Counted from the first letter of the stretch, positions 24,637-33,937 are shown. The stretch is 64,000 nt of DNA from Limosilactobacillus sp. WILCCON 0051 (GCF_039955095.1 NZ_CP154878.1:744001-808000); one strand, 5' to 3'. Notes: a model not told the origin generated them from the letters alone. Translations and numbers: made by a program.

Positions 24637-24733
24637 GATTAGTGTTGATGAAGACCCAGATTATCACGAGCTGGAACTGATTCTGGTCAGCTGATTGCCA
24701 GGATAAATTATAATTCAAAAATGATGAGCCTGA

Positions 24734-25372
24734 TTAAAAGTCATCGTTTTTGGGTTTTTCTGGCATATAGTAGTGGTAATTGGGATCAAGCTCGTTATCC
24801 AGCTGATCAAACGCCGTCTGCATCTGTCGTTCCAATTCCTGCTGATTTTCATCGGTCAGCCGCATTTTACGGTCAATATAGATCGGTTCGCCAAAACTGA
24901 TCTTGCGCTTTTGCCGTTTAAAGATGCCGCTTAGCTTCAATGGTCCCTGGTAGACGGCAGGCACCAGCGGCACGTTGGCCATTTTGGCAATAATCAGCGC
25001 GCCGCCTTTGATCTTGCTGGAATAGCGCGAGCCGGTCGGGAAGATGATGGTTGAGCGATCACTGTTTTTCAGCAGCCTGACCGGGGTTTTGATGGCAGAG
25101 GGGCCGGGGTTCTTGCGGTTGACTGGAAAGGCGCCCAGCTTGCGCAGAAACCAGTTGGCAAGGCGCCCTTTAAACAACTCTTCTTTGGCCATGAACGTAA
25201 ATTTTTTAGGATAAACGGCCAGCGCCAATAAAACCGGGTCCATCCAGGTACGATGCGGTGCGACGATAATATAGTTGCCCTCAGGAAGGCGATCTTTATG
25301 TTCAATCTGGGGCCGGCCATTGAACAGCGTCAAAAGCGGATTGACCAGATGAACCAAGAAATCATAGAGCAT
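24734..25372 (-). CDS. plsC: 1-acyl-sn-glycerol-3-phosphate acyltransferase
   Basis: A 212-residue membrane-associated enzyme that adds the second acyl chain to lysophosphatidate in phospholipid synthesis. The H-x4-D catalytic motif is HRTWMD. The second conserved block reads FPTGSRYSSKIKGGA, where the usual FPEGTRS glutamate is replaced by Thr. The third block, PLVPAVYQGP, is normal. The variant block may be characteristic of this PlsC subgroup. The gene is monocistronic, divergent from the methyltransferase at 25506. Confidence 0.85.
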   Translation of the reverse strand: MLYDFLVHLVNPLLTLFNGRPQIEHKDRLPEGNYIIVAPHRTWMDPVLLALAVYPKKFTFMAKEELFKGRLANWFLRKLGAFPVNRKNPGPSAIKTPVRLLKNSDRSTIIFPTGSRYSSKIKGGALIIAKMANVPLVPAVYQGPLKLSGIFKRQKRKISFGEPIYIDRKMRLTDENQQELERQMQTAFDQLDNELDPNYHYYMPEKPKNDDF

Positions 25373-25505
25373 TTAAACAACTCCCAATTTTTAAAGTAAT
25401 TTATATTTAGTATGACGAACCGTCGCCAAACATGCAAGCAAACAAACGCATAGCATAATTCGAAAACATGTTAAATCAAATGACAGCAATCAAGTGAGGG
25501 AAAAT

Positions 25506-26264
25506 ATGACAACCGTTCAGCTAAAGCCAAATGAGCGTATTGATCAGCTCAGTGCGCAAGGGGTACGAATCATTCAATCCAGCGAGGTCTTTGCTTTTTC
25601 GCTGGATGCCGTCTTGCTGGCAGATTTTGTGCGTCCCAATCAGCGCCAGCAAATCAAAATCGTGGACCTGTGTGCCGGCAATGGCGCAATCGGTCTGTTT
25701 TTGCATCATAAGCTGGGGGGCCATTTTTATGAGATCGAGCTGCAGGAACGGCTGGCTGACATGGCTCAGCGTTCTGTTGCCTTAAATGATCTGACGGCCC
25801 GCTATGAGGTGATCAATGATGATGTTGCCAACGTCTACCAATACGTAGCCAAGGATCGAGCCGATGTGGTAGTGTGCAATCCGCCTTATTTTAAGAATGC
25901 GCCGGCTAGTCAAAAAAATCCTAATCGCTATCTGGCCATTGCCCGTCATGAATTGACGATCGATTTGGCAATGGTCTGTGATCGGATGAGCGGCCTTTTA
26001 AAGATGAATGGACGCGGCTATCTGGTTCATCGACCGGACCGCCTGCCAGAAATCTTAGCGACAATGACGGCTCATCGATTGGCGCCCAAGCGGATCAAGT
26101 TCGTCTATCCCAAACCGGGCATGGAAGCAAATATGGTACTGATCGAGGCGATTAAAGACGGCAAGCCTAATGGTACGCGGATTATGCCGCCGTTGATCGT
26201 AGCGGGTGAAGATGGCGAGTACGGTCCGGAAGTGCAGGCGATGCTTAATGGCTCAAATATCTGA
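25506..26264 (+). CDS. tRNA1(Val) (adenine(37)-N6)-methyltransferase, TrmN6/YfiC-like
   Basis: A 252-residue class I SAM-dependent methyltransferase. The SAM motif is VDLCAGNGAIGLFL and the adenine-N6 signature is VVCNPPYFKN (NPPY). The N-terminal FAFSLDAVLLADF is shared with the YfiC/TrmN6 group that methylates A37 of tRNA-Val. An alternative is the related YabB-type protein of unknown target. The ATG at 25506 follows GAGGGA; a GTG four codons earlier overlaps that site. It overlaps the GIY-YIG gene by 17 bases, a pair commonly found together in Firmicutes. Confidence 0.85.
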   Translation: MTTVQLKPNERIDQLSAQGVRIIQSSEVFAFSLDAVLLADFVRPNQRQQIKIVDLCAGNGAIGLFLHHKLGGHFYEIELQERLADMAQRSVALNDLTARYEVINDDVANVYQYVAKDRADVVVCNPPYFKNAPASQKNPNRYLAIARHELTIDLAMVCDRMSGLLKMNGRGYLVHRPDRLPEILATMTAHRLAPKRIKFVYPKPGMEANMVLIEAIKDGKPNGTRIMPPLIVAGEDGEYGPEVQAMLNGSNI

Positions 26265-26529
26265 GCAGCATTATTATTTTTACGTTCTCTATTGTGCGGA
26301 TCACACGCTTTATGGTGGTTATTCCACGGATGTCTGGCGCCGGTTTGCGATGCATCAGTCCGGCAGAGGAGCCAAGTATACCAGGCCCAAGAAGCGTCAT
26401 CCGCTTAAGCTTTTGTATTATGAGGAGTTTGACAATCAGCATGATGCGCTGAGTGCGGAATGGCATTTTAAACATCAGTCGCGAGCTAAGAAAATCGCTT
26501 ATCTGCATGCTCATAATATTAAAATTTGA
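26248..26529 (+). CDS. GIY-YIG nuclease superfamily protein (UPF0213, YazA-like)
   Basis: A 93-residue protein with the GIY-YIG fold of the UPF0213 family: YFYVLYCADHTLYGGYSTD, then RRFAMHQSGRGAKYTRPKK. The first motif is YVL...YGGY and the conserved Arg, His, Lys and Tyr follow. The family is widespread, and its nuclease activity and role are not settled. Translation starts within the end of the methyltransferase gene, so the two are coupled. Confidence 0.85.
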   Translation: MAQISEQHYYFYVLYCADHTLYGGYSTDVWRRFAMHQSGRGAKYTRPKKRHPLKLLYYEEFDNQHDALSAEWHFKHQSRAKKIAYLHAHNIKI

Positions 26530-26616
26530 TTAAAGATTCTTCCATTCAAGCAAATCTGTCTGTATAATCGGTTTTTGGAGATCAAGATTTGTTTATGTAG
26601 TGGAGGAATTTGAGAT

Positions 26617-27615
26617 ATGAAGATTATTGCGTACGGGATTCGTGAAGACGAACGCCCTTATGTCGAAAACTGGCAATGGGCCAATCCAGACGTGGAACTG
26701 GTCTGTACCGGCAAGCTGCTGGACGTTGAGTCGGCTGAACTGGCCAGGGGCTGCGATGGCGTGGTTGCCTACCAGCAGAAAAGCTACTCGGCTGAGCTTT
26801 TAAAACGGCTGCATGAAATGAACATTCACAACCTTTCATTGCGCAATGTCGGTATTGATAACGTTGACGTTGAGGCTGCCGTTAAATACGGTTTTAAGAT
26901 TACCAACGTGCCGGTCTACTCGCCAGCTGCGATTGCTGAATTTGGCGTCACGCAGCTGATGAATCTTTTGCGGCGGACCAAAGAGTACCAGGCTAAGTTT
27001 GCCAAGCGCGACTATCGCTGGGCTCCAAATATTTCTAAAGAGCTTAATCAACAGACGGTCGGCATTGTCGGGGCTGGGCACATTGGCCGGGTAATGGCGC
27101 ATATCTGCCGTGGCTTTGGTGCTCGCGTGATGGTCTACAATCACCGTCCTAAGCCAGATCTGGTTAAGGCTGGCGTATTTACTGATTCTTTAGATGAACT
27201 GTATAAGGAATCGACGGTGATCTCTTTGCACGTGCCGGCCGTTAAGTCAACCTACCACATGCTCAATCGGGATGCTTTTGCCAAGATGCAAAAAGGCGTC
27301 TTGATCGTTAACATGTCGCGGGGGTCCTTGATTGATGAGCAGGACTTGATTGCGGCTCTAGACAGTGGTCAGGTTGGCGGTGCGGCTTTGGATGTCCTGG
27401 AAGATGAGACCAAGATCTTTAACAAGAATATGGCCAATCAGCCGTCCAACTATCCAGCATTTGATAATTTAAATCAGCGCGAGAACGTTTTGATTACGCC
27501 ACACACTGCTTTTTATACTGATGAGGCCGTGCGCAATATGGTTGAGCAGAGCCTGGATGCCAATCGGGAGCTGATTTTAACGGGTGCCAGCGATAAAATG
27601 GTCAGCTTGGCATGA
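26617..27615 (+). CDS. ldhD: D-2-hydroxyacid dehydrogenase (D-lactate dehydrogenase), first copy
   Basis: A 332-residue NAD-dependent enzyme reducing pyruvate to D-lactate. The Rossmann motif is GIVGAGHIGRVMA (about residues 149-161). The catalytic Arg is in NMSRGSLID, Glu in LEDETK and His in TPHTAFYT, all present. A GGAGG site precedes the ATG by about nine bases, and a TATAAT box lies at 26563-26568. It ends at its own terminator, so it is transcribed apart from the second copy next door. The two proteins are the same length and clearly paralogous. Confidence 0.9.
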   Translation: MKIIAYGIREDERPYVENWQWANPDVELVCTGKLLDVESAELARGCDGVVAYQQKSYSAELLKRLHEMNIHNLSLRNVGIDNVDVEAAVKYGFKITNVPVYSPAAIAEFGVTQLMNLLRRTKEYQAKFAKRDYRWAPNISKELNQQTVGIVGAGHIGRVMAHICRGFGARVMVYNHRPKPDLVKAGVFTDSLDELYKESTVISLHVPAVKSTYHMLNRDAFAKMQKGVLIVNMSRGSLIDEQDLIAALDSGQVGGAALDVLEDETKIFNKNMANQPSNYPAFDNLNQRENVLITPHTAFYTDEAVRNMVEQSLDANRELILTGASDKMVSLA

Positions 27616-27621
27616 TAAGCA

Positions 27622-27654
27622 AAACGCGATGTTTTAGCGACATCGTGTTTTTTT
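27622..27654 (+). terminator. terminator between the two D-LDH genes
   Basis: ACGCGATGT pairs with ACATCGTGT (one G-T pair), followed by seven T. Confidence 0.8.
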
Positions 27655-27684
27655 GAGCAATCGATTTGATTCTGATGAGGCACC

Positions 27685-27698
27685 TGGAAACGCTTTCT
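27685..27698. promoter_or_regulatory. candidate cre site upstream of the second D-LDH gene
   Basis: TGGAAACGCTTTCT resembles the CcpA-binding consensus TGNAANCGNWNNCA. It lies about 64 bases upstream of the -35 hexamer, a position compatible with catabolite activation. Confidence 0.5.
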
Positions 27699-27748
27699 TG
27701 GTATTTCGGACGTATTGATACGGCTTTCATAAACGATCGCCAGGAAAT

Positions 27749-27778
27749 TTGTTTGCTTTTGAGCTTTTGGAGTATACT
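27749..27778 (+). promoter_or_regulatory. promoter of the second D-LDH gene
   Basis: TTGTTT, 18-bp spacer, TATACT. Confidence 0.5.
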
Positions 27779-27824
27779 AGAGACACGATGAAAAATAACT
27801 AAGCCAATCGGAGGTATGAAATCA

Positions 27825-28823
27825 ATGAAGATTTTAGCTTACGGTATTCGTGAAGATGAAAAACCTTTCGTTAAGGAATGGGAACAAGAAAATCCCGAAG
27901 TTGACGTTGAAATCACCGACCAGCTGTTGGATGATGAAACGGTTGCGATGGCCAAGGGCTTTGACGGCGTTGTTGTCTATCAGCAAAAGCCATACACGGA
28001 CACGGTTTTTGAAAAGCTCGACTCCTATGGCATTCACAATGTCTCACTGCGCAACGTTGGGGTTGACAACATGAACCCAGCTACGGTTAAGAAGTATGGG
28101 TTTAAGGTTACCAACGTACCGGTATATTCACCAGCTGCCATCGCGGAATTTTCCGTTACGCAATTGATGAACCTGCTGCGGCGGACCAAGGAATACTTCC
28201 ACAAGTTTGAACGTGGCGACTTCCGCTGGGCACCACAGATTTCTCAAGAACTGAACCAGCAGACGGTCGGCGTTATCGGGACTGGTCACATTGGCCGGGT
28301 TGCAATCGATATCTACAAGGGCTTTGGCGCCAAAGTAATTGCTTATGACGTTTACCACAACCCTGAACTGGAAAAAGAAGGTCTCTACGTTGACACTTTA
28401 GATGAGCTCTATGCCAAGGCTACGGTGGTTACGCTGCATATTCCGCTGTTCCCATCCACTGAGCACATGCTGAACAAAGAAGCCTTCGACAAGATGCGTG
28501 ATGGCGTCTTTATCGTCAATGCATCGCGTGGTCCGCTGATTGACGAGCAGGCCTTGATCGATGCGCTTGACTCTGGCAAGGTTGCCGGGGCAGCATTGGA
28601 TGTTTTGGAAGATGAAACCAAAGTCTTTAACCACAACATGGTGGGCAAGAATATGACCTATCCAGAATTCTGGAATCTCAATTCGCGTGAAAACGTTCTG
28701 ATTTCGCCACACACGGCTTTCTACACCAATATTGCCGTTCAGAACATGGTTAAGTTCAGTCTGTCAGCCAACAAAGACCTGATCGAAACGGGAACCTCTG
28801 ATAAGCTGGTTAAGTTTGACTAA
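27825..28823 (+). CDS. ldhD: D-2-hydroxyacid dehydrogenase (D-lactate dehydrogenase), second copy
   Basis: A 332-residue paralogue of the neighbouring enzyme. The Rossmann motif is GVIGTGHIGRVAI, and the catalytic Arg (NASRGPLID), Glu (LEDETK) and His (SPHTAFYT) are conserved. The start is the inner ATG at 27825, nine to ten bases from GGAGG; an outer ATG touches that site. Codon choice is more biased than in the first copy (many AAC, GTT, CTG), hinting that this is the highly expressed main lactate dehydrogenase. It has its own promoter and terminator. Confidence 0.92.
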   Translation: MKILAYGIREDEKPFVKEWEQENPEVDVEITDQLLDDETVAMAKGFDGVVVYQQKPYTDTVFEKLDSYGIHNVSLRNVGVDNMNPATVKKYGFKVTNVPVYSPAAIAEFSVTQLMNLLRRTKEYFHKFERGDFRWAPQISQELNQQTVGVIGTGHIGRVAIDIYKGFGAKVIAYDVYHNPELEKEGLYVDTLDELYAKATVVTLHIPLFPSTEHMLNKEAFDKMRDGVFIVNASRGPLIDEQALIDALDSGKVAGAALDVLEDETKVFNHNMVGKNMTYPEFWNLNSRENVLISPHTAFYTNIAVQNMVKFSLSANKDLIETGTSDKLVKFD

Positions 28824-28838
28824 TTCAAATAATTGAAG

Positions 28839-28870
28839 AAAAAAGGCTTGCGGTGGCAGGCCTTTTTTTG
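28839..28870 (+). terminator. terminator after the second D-LDH gene
   Basis: AAAAAAGGC pairs with GCCTTTTTT around an inner TTGC/GGCA stem, with seven T. It overlaps the rpsB promoter. Confidence 0.85.
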
Positions 28871-28876
28871 TATACT
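28848..28876 (+). promoter_or_regulatory. rpsB promoter, embedded in the preceding terminator
   Basis: TTGCGG (28848-28853), 17-bp spacer, TATACT (28871-28876). The -35 box is inside the terminator stem and the spacer contains its T run. Confidence 0.6.
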
Positions 28877-28915
28877 ATCAGTCGGTGCTAAATGCCCAAT
28901 TCACACCTGGCGGGA

Positions 28916-28949
28916 TGTCAGAGGAAGTGCCAAATCGGTGCCCCTGACA
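28916..28949 (+). promoter_or_regulatory. structured leader of rpsB (possible S2 autoregulation)
   Basis: The rpsB leader is about 109 bases and contains a hairpin with stem TGTCAG/CTGACA plus inner G-C pairs around a loop with a repeated GGTGC-type motif. Ribosomal protein genes often have such leaders bound by their own product. The pairing is visible, the function inferred. Confidence 0.4.
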
Positions 28950-28991
28950 GATGAACGACAGGGAGGAAAAAACTATTTGGAGGTATGATTC

Positions 28992-29783
28992 ATGTCTGTT
29001 GTTAGCATGAAGCAATTGCTTGAAGCCGGTGTCCACTTTGGTCACCAAACTCGTCGCTGGAACCCTAAGATGAAGCCATTCATCTTTACGGAACGCAACG
29101 GCATCTACATTATCGATCTGCAAAAGACGGTCAAGATGATCGACACTGCCTACGACTACATGAAGGACGTTGCTGCTAAGGGCGGCGTTGTTCTGTTCGT
29201 TGGTACTAAGAAGCAAGCACAAGACTCTGTTGAAGAAGAAGCTGTGCGTGCAGGTCAATACTACGTCAACCACCGTTGGCTGGGTGGTACCCTGACCAAC
29301 TGGAAGACGATCCAATCTCGGATTGCTCGCCTGAAGGAATTGAAGAAGATGAGCGAAGATGGTACGTTCGACGTACTGCCAAAGAAGGAAGTTTCCGTGC
29401 TGACTAAGCAACGCGAAAAGCTGGAACGTTTCCTGGGCGGTATTGAAGACATGCCACGCATCCCAGACGTTTTGTACATTGTGGACCCACACAAGGAACA
29501 AATCGCTGTTAAGGAAGCTCAAAAGCTGCACATTCCAATCGTTGCCATGGTTGACACCAACACTGACCCTGACGATGTTGATGTTATCATCCCATCCAAC
29601 GATGATGCTATTCGTGCCGTTCGTCTGATCACGGCTAAGATGGCAGATGCTGTCATCGAAGGCAAGCAAGGCCAAGACGATGCCAAGCAAGCCGAAGCAG
29701 TCGTTGAAGCTGCTGACGAACCAAAGGAAGTTTCTTCAGACGATCTGCAAAATCTGAAGAACAGCGTTGAAGGCAACAACTAA
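28992..29783 (+). CDS. rpsB: 30S ribosomal protein S2
   Basis: A 263-residue ribosomal protein of the small subunit. The N-terminal [20 protein letters not shown] and [12 protein letters not shown] are family signatures. The C-terminal roughly 35 residues are acidic and variable, as is common in lactobacilli. A TTTGGAGG binding site lies nine bases before the ATG. It is followed by a hairpin attenuator and tsf, the standard order. Confidence 0.97.
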   Translation: MSVVSMKQLLEAGVHFGHQTRRWNPKMKPFIFTERNGIYIIDLQKTVKMIDTAYDYMKDVAAKGGVVLFVGTKKQAQDSVEEEAVRAGQYYVNHRWLGGTLTNWKTIQSRIARLKELKKMSEDGTFDVLPKKEVSVLTKQREKLERFLGGIEDMPRIPDVLYIVDPHKEQIAVKEAQKLHIPIVAMVDTNTDPDDVDVIIPSNDDAIRAVRLITAKMADAVIEGKQGQDDAKQAEAVVEAADEPKEVSSDDLQNLKNSVEGNN

Positions 29784-29802
29784 CCAAATTAGTTAACGCT
29801 TG

Positions 29803-29853
29803 GGCTGTTTTGCAGTTTGGACCATTTTGGCCTAAGCGCAAAACAGCCTTTTT
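29803..29853 (+). terminator. hairpin between rpsB and tsf
   Basis: GGCTGTTTTGC pairs with GCAAAACAGCC and is followed by five T. It probably terminates part of the transcripts, lowering tsf relative to rpsB. Confidence 0.75.
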
Positions 29854-29889
29854 CATTAAAAACAACTATTTTTAAGGAGAGACGTACTC

Positions 29890-30765
29890 ATGGCTGAAAT
29901 CAAAGCTAAGCAAGTAATGGAACTGCGGAAGAAGTCCGGTGCCGGAATCATGGACGCTAAAAAGGCCCTGGTTGCCAGTGATGGCGACATGGACAAGGCA
30001 ATGGACTGGCTGCGTGAAAAGGGGATTGCCAAGGCTGCCAAGAAGAGCGACCGCATCGCTGCTGAAGGTCTGACCAACATTGCAGTTGACGGCAACACGG
30101 CAGTTATCGTTGAATTGAACTCAGAAACGGACTTTGTGGCTGCTTCTGACCCATTCAAGGAATCACTGGCTGACGTTACCAAGGTGCTGCTGGAAAACAA
30201 GCCAGCCGACCTGGACGCTGCTTTGGCTTCCAAGACGGCCAACGGTACGCTGAACGATGACCTGATCTCCACGACTCAAAAGACTGGTGAAAAGGTTTCT
30301 CTGCGTCGCTTCGCCATTGTTAACAAGGAAGACGGCGACAACTTTGGTGTTTACCTGCACCAAGGCGGTCGGATTGCTGCGCTGGTCGTTCTGCAAGGCG
30401 CTGACGAAGAAACGGCTAAGGACGTTGCCATGCACGTTGCTGCCGTTAACCCAGAATTCATGACGCGCGAAGAAGTTCCAGCTGATCGTCTGGCTCACGA
30501 ACGCGAAGTCTTCAAGGAAGAAACGCTGAACGAAGGCAAGCCTGAAAAGATCGTCGACAAGATCGTTGAAGGCCGTCTTAACAAGTTCCTGTCCCAAATC
30601 TGCCTGGCAGACCAAGACTTTGTCAAGGACCCAGACGTAACGGTTGCTGAATACGTTGAATCCAAGGGTGGCAAGCTGAAGAGCTTCACCCGCTACGAAG
30701 TCGGTGAAGGTATCGAAAAGAAGCAAAGCGACCTGGCTGCTGAAGTCAAGGAACAACTGAAGTAA
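29890..30765 (+). CDS. tsf: elongation factor Ts
   Basis: A 291-residue nucleotide exchange factor that recycles EF-Tu-GDP. The N-terminal UBA-like segment ([19 protein letters not shown]) and the core motif [15 protein letters not shown] are diagnostic. Codon bias is strong, as in rpsB. AAGGAG lies before the ATG, and a terminator follows. Confidence 0.97.
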   Translation: MAEIKAKQVMELRKKSGAGIMDAKKALVASDGDMDKAMDWLREKGIAKAAKKSDRIAAEGLTNIAVDGNTAVIVELNSETDFVAASDPFKESLADVTKVLLENKPADLDAALASKTANGTLNDDLISTTQKTGEKVSLRRFAIVNKEDGDNFGVYLHQGGRIAALVVLQGADEETAKDVAMHVAAVNPEFMTREEVPADRLAHEREVFKEETLNEGKPEKIVDKIVEGRLNKFLSQICLADQDFVKDPDVTVAEYVESKGGKLKSFTRYEVGEGIEKKQSDLAAEVKEQLK

Positions 30766-30784
30766 TTCGTTAATTGACGAAATT

Positions 30785-30818
30785 GCGCACTGGTCGATGA
30801 CATCGGTGCGCTTTTTTT
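30785..30818 (+). terminator. terminator after tsf
   Basis: GCGCAC pairs with GTGCGC, with an imperfect inner extension, followed by seven T. Confidence 0.75.
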
Positions 30819-30850
30819 GCAAAATCATGCATAGCAGGAAGGAATTTCAA

Positions 30851-31573
30851 ATGTCTAAAGTAAAATACAACCGGATCGTTTTGAAGCTCAGTGGTGAAGC
30901 TTTGGCGGGTGAAAAAGGCTTTGGTATCAATCCGCCAGTAATCAAAAAGATTGCTGAAGAAATCAAGCAGGTCTGCGATTTGGGCGTTCAAGTCTGCATT
31001 GTCTGCGGCGGTGGCAACATGTGGCGCGGCGTTACCGGCGAACAAATGGGAATGGAACGTGCTCAGGCTGACTACATCGGCATGCTGGGTACGATCATGA
31101 ATGGCCTGTCGCTGCAGGATGCATTGGAATCAGTTGGGGTGCCAACGCGGGTTCAAACGGCCATTGAAATGCGTCAGATTGCCGAACCATACATTCGTCG
31201 CAAGGCTATCCGTCACCTGGAAAAGGGTCGCGTGGTAATCTTCTCTGCTGGTACGGGTTCGCCATACTTCTCGACTGACACGACGGCTGCATTGCGGGCT
31301 GCCGAAATGGATGCCGATGCAATCTTGATGGCTAAAAATGGCGTCGATGGCGTCTACTCTGCTGATCCAAACAAGGTCAAGGATGCCGTTAAGTTTGATC
31401 ATCTTACGCACATGGACATTTTGGACAAACACCTGCAAGTGATGGACTCCACTGCCAGCTCGCTGTCAATGGACAATCACATTCCATTGGTAGTCTTCAA
31501 TCTGAACACGCCTGGCAACATTGTGCGTGTTGTTAAGGGTGAAGAGATTGGGACCACGATTGAGGGGGAATAA
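30851..31573 (+). CDS. pyrH: UMP kinase
   Basis: A 240-residue amino-acid-kinase-fold enzyme phosphorylating UMP to UDP in pyrimidine nucleotide synthesis. The ATP/substrate loops are [17 protein letters not shown] and [10 protein letters not shown], with [15 protein letters not shown] further on. The ATG at 30851 has AGGAAGGAA upstream. An in-frame start 18 codons earlier lies inside the tsf terminator loop and is unlikely. It is followed three bases later by frr. Confidence 0.96.
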   Translation: MSKVKYNRIVLKLSGEALAGEKGFGINPPVIKKIAEEIKQVCDLGVQVCIVCGGGNMWRGVTGEQMGMERAQADYIGMLGTIMNGLSLQDALESVGVPTRVQTAIEMRQIAEPYIRRKAIRHLEKGRVVIFSAGTGSPYFSTDTTAALRAAEMDADAILMAKNGVDGVYSADPNKVKDAVKFDHLTHMDILDKHLQVMDSTASSLSMDNHIPLVVFNLNTPGNIVRVVKGEEIGTTIEGE

Positions 31574-31576
31574 ATA

Positions 31577-32140
31577 ATGGCTGATGGTAAACAAATCCTA
31601 GCAGAAGCTAAAGAAAAGATGAACAAGTCTGGTGACGCGCTGCGGCGGGCATTGGCTGACATTCGGGCCGGTCGTGCCAATGCCAGTCTGCTCAACTCGG
31701 TCAAAGTTGAGTACTATGGTGTGCCAACGCCTTTAAACCAGGTTGCTTCGATTACGATTCCAGAAGCACGGCAACTGCTGATCTCGCCATACGATGAAAG
31801 TCTGCTTGGCGAAATCGAAAAGGCAATCTATGCTTCCAACCTGGGCTTGACGCCACAAAATGACGGCTCGGCAATTCGGCTGGTAATTCCACAGCTGACT
31901 GAAGAACGCCGTAAGGAACTGGTCAAGCAGGTCAAGGCGGAACTGGAAAAGGCCAAGGTTGCGGTTCGTAACGTGCGGCGCGAAGCCATGGACGATCTGA
32001 AAAAAGGCAACAAGAACGGCGACTTTAACGATGACGAATTCCACAAGCTGGAAGACAAGGTTCAAAAAGAAACCGATGAAGGAATCAAGAACCTGGAAAA
32101 GATTGCCGAAGAAAAAGAAAAAGAACTGCTGGAAGGCTAA
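31577..32140 (+). CDS. frr: ribosome recycling factor
   Basis: A 187-residue factor that splits post-termination ribosomes with EF-G. The sequence contains [20 protein letters not shown] and [16 protein letters not shown], standard for the family, and has the usual length. It starts three bases after pyrH, whose GGGGGAA tail supplies the binding site, so the two are coupled. A terminator follows. Confidence 0.97.
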   Translation: MADGKQILAEAKEKMNKSGDALRRALADIRAGRANASLLNSVKVEYYGVPTPLNQVASITIPEARQLLISPYDESLLGEIEKAIYASNLGLTPQNDGSAIRLVIPQLTEERRKELVKQVKAELEKAKVAVRNVRREAMDDLKKGNKNGDFNDDEFHKLEDKVQKETDEGIKNLEKIAEEKEKELLEG

Positions 32141-32157
32141 GTTCTATATTCTGTTTC

Positions 32158-32197
32158 AAAAAAGAAATCAGCGCGCGTGGCGTTGGTTTCTTTTTTT
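32158..32197 (+). terminator. terminator after frr
   Basis: AAAAAGAAA pairs with TTTCTTTTT, with an inner AGCGC/GCGTT stem, followed by T. Confidence 0.75.
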
Positions 32198-32342
32198 GTT
32201 TTGACTGACAATCAAGACCCAGAATGCAAAAACCGGCTTTAAAATTATGCATAGTTGGCGACAAATGTAGAGCCAGGCCTAGATTTCTGTTAAAATGAAA
32301 AGTGTTGCAATTAAAAAACAATGCGGAAATGGAGGGTTGTTC

Positions 32343-33107
32343 TTGTTTAACAAGAATCACCAGGCGGCAGACGAGCCGCAATTGGATATGTCCCGCATCC
32401 CAGCTCATGTCGCCATTATCATGGATGGCAATGGCCGCTGGGCGCAGGCGCGACACCTGCCTCGCGTGGCGGGTCACAAACAGGGCATGCAGACGGTTAA
32501 AAAAGTCACGATTGCTGCCAGCGATCTTGGCGTAAAAGTACTTTCGCTGTATGCTTTTTCAACGGAAAACTGGAAGCGGCCGGAAAGCGAGGTCAGCTAC
32601 CTGATGGACTTGCCGATTCGCTTCTTTAATACGTTCGTGCCAGACCTGGTTAAGCATAACGTTAAGGTAACGGTTATGGGTGATATCACCAGACTGCCAG
32701 AAAAAACGCAAAAAGCCGTTAATGATGCAATGGCTGATACCAAAGACTGTGACGGCATGATTCTAAACTTTGCGCTCAACTATGGCGCGCGTGATGAAAT
32801 CAAGCGTGCCGTGCAGACAATCGCGCAACAGGCGGCAATGGGCGAGCTGGATCCTGCTTCTATTACAGAAGACACAATCAGCAGGCATCTGATGTCAGCA
32901 CAGCTGGGCGAGTTTGCTGATCCTGATCTTTTGATTCGGACCAGTGGTGAAGAGCGAATCTCAAACTTTATGCTCTGGCAGATTGCCTATAGTGAGCTGC
33001 TGTTCGTACCAGAACACTGGCCAGACTTTGATGGCGAGACGCTGAAACGCTGTCTGATTGATTTTCAAGGGCGGCACCGTCGCTTTGGCGGTTTGGTAAA
33101 TAAATAG
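32343..33107 (+). CDS. uppS: undecaprenyl diphosphate synthase
   Basis: A 254-residue cis-prenyltransferase making the C55 lipid carrier for peptidoglycan and teichoic acids. The first signature is IIMDGNGRWAQARHLPRVAG, with the catalytic Asp. RTSGEERISNFMLWQIAYSE is the C-terminal one. TTG at 32343 is six bases after GGAGGG and is the probable start. An ATG frame opening at 32295 exists but has no binding site and lies upstream of it. It heads uppS-cdsA-rseP-proS. Confidence 0.93.
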   Translation: MFNKNHQAADEPQLDMSRIPAHVAIIMDGNGRWAQARHLPRVAGHKQGMQTVKKVTIAASDLGVKVLSLYAFSTENWKRPESEVSYLMDLPIRFFNTFVPDLVKHNVKVTVMGDITRLPEKTQKAVNDAMADTKDCDGMILNFALNYGARDEIKRAVQTIAQQAAMGELDPASITEDTISRHLMSAQLGEFADPDLLIRTSGEERISNFMLWQIAYSELLFVPEHWPDFDGETLKRCLIDFQGRHRRFGGLVNK

Positions 33108-33123
33108 AAACGGGTGAGAATTA

Positions 33124-33912
33124 GTGAAAACACGGATTATTACAGCGGTCGTTGCCTTGGCGATCTTTATTCCATTGATTGTGTACGGCAGCTGGCCATT
33201 AACGATTGCCGCAGTTGCATTAGGCATGATCGCAATAGGCGAGATTCTGAGCATGAAAAAGATGTTTTTGACGTCTTTTCCAGCGATCGTCAGCTATATT
33301 GGCGTGGCAATCATGGTTCTGCCCAACAGTTGGCTGGACTTTTTGCCGAGTCACATTACGCGGCTGTTTGCCATGTACGTAATGGTGCTGCTTTTATTGC
33401 TGCATACGGTTGTGCATAAGCAGCGCTTCAGCTTTGATGATGCCGGTGTCTTGACTTTAGGCATGCTCTACATTGGCATTGGCTTTAACAATTTCTTAGC
33501 AGCGCGGGCCGTCAGCTTTACGACGCTTTTATATGCCATGCTGATCGTCTGGCTGACTGACAGTGGCGCCTATCTGTTTGGCCGCAAGCTGGGTAAGCAC
33601 AAGCTGGCACCGCGCGTCAGTCCCAATAAAACCTGGGAAGGCTCGATCTGCGGCACGCTTTTGGCCACAGTGGTTCTGGCCGTTTACCTCTACTTCTTCC
33701 CGGTTGGCTATCATAACTGGGGCTTGATGGTCTTTTTGACGCTGCTGCTCTCGATTCTGGGTCAATTCGGCGACCTGGTCGAATCAGCACTCAAGCGATT
33801 CTACGGCGTTAAGGACTCCGGTAAGATCCTGCCTGGCCATGGTGGTATTTTAGACCGGTTTGACAGCATGCTGCTGGTCATGCCGGCTCTGTACCTGCTG
33901 GGGATTATCTAA
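33124..33912 (+). CDS. cdsA: phosphatidate cytidylyltransferase
   Basis: A 262-residue membrane enzyme forming CDP-diacylglycerol from phosphatidate and CTP, the branch point of phospholipid synthesis. About seven or eight hydrophobic helices are followed by the signature KDSGKILPGHGGILDRFDS near the C-terminus. The start is GTG with a GGGTGAG site upstream. It receives substrate from PlsC-type acyltransferases such as the one at 24734. Confidence 0.95.
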   Translation: MKTRIITAVVALAIFIPLIVYGSWPLTIAAVALGMIAIGEILSMKKMFLTSFPAIVSYIGVAIMVLPNSWLDFLPSHITRLFAMYVMVLLLLLHTVVHKQRFSFDDAGVLTLGMLYIGIGFNNFLAARAVSFTTLLYAMLIVWLTDSGAYLFGRKLGKHKLAPRVSPNKTWEGSICGTLLATVVLAVYLYFFPVGYHNWGLMVFLTLLLSILGQFGDLVESALKRFYGVKDSGKILPGHGGILDRFDSMLLVMPALYLLGII

Positions 33913-33937
33913 GCTGGCCGAAAGGTGAGGCGATTCT

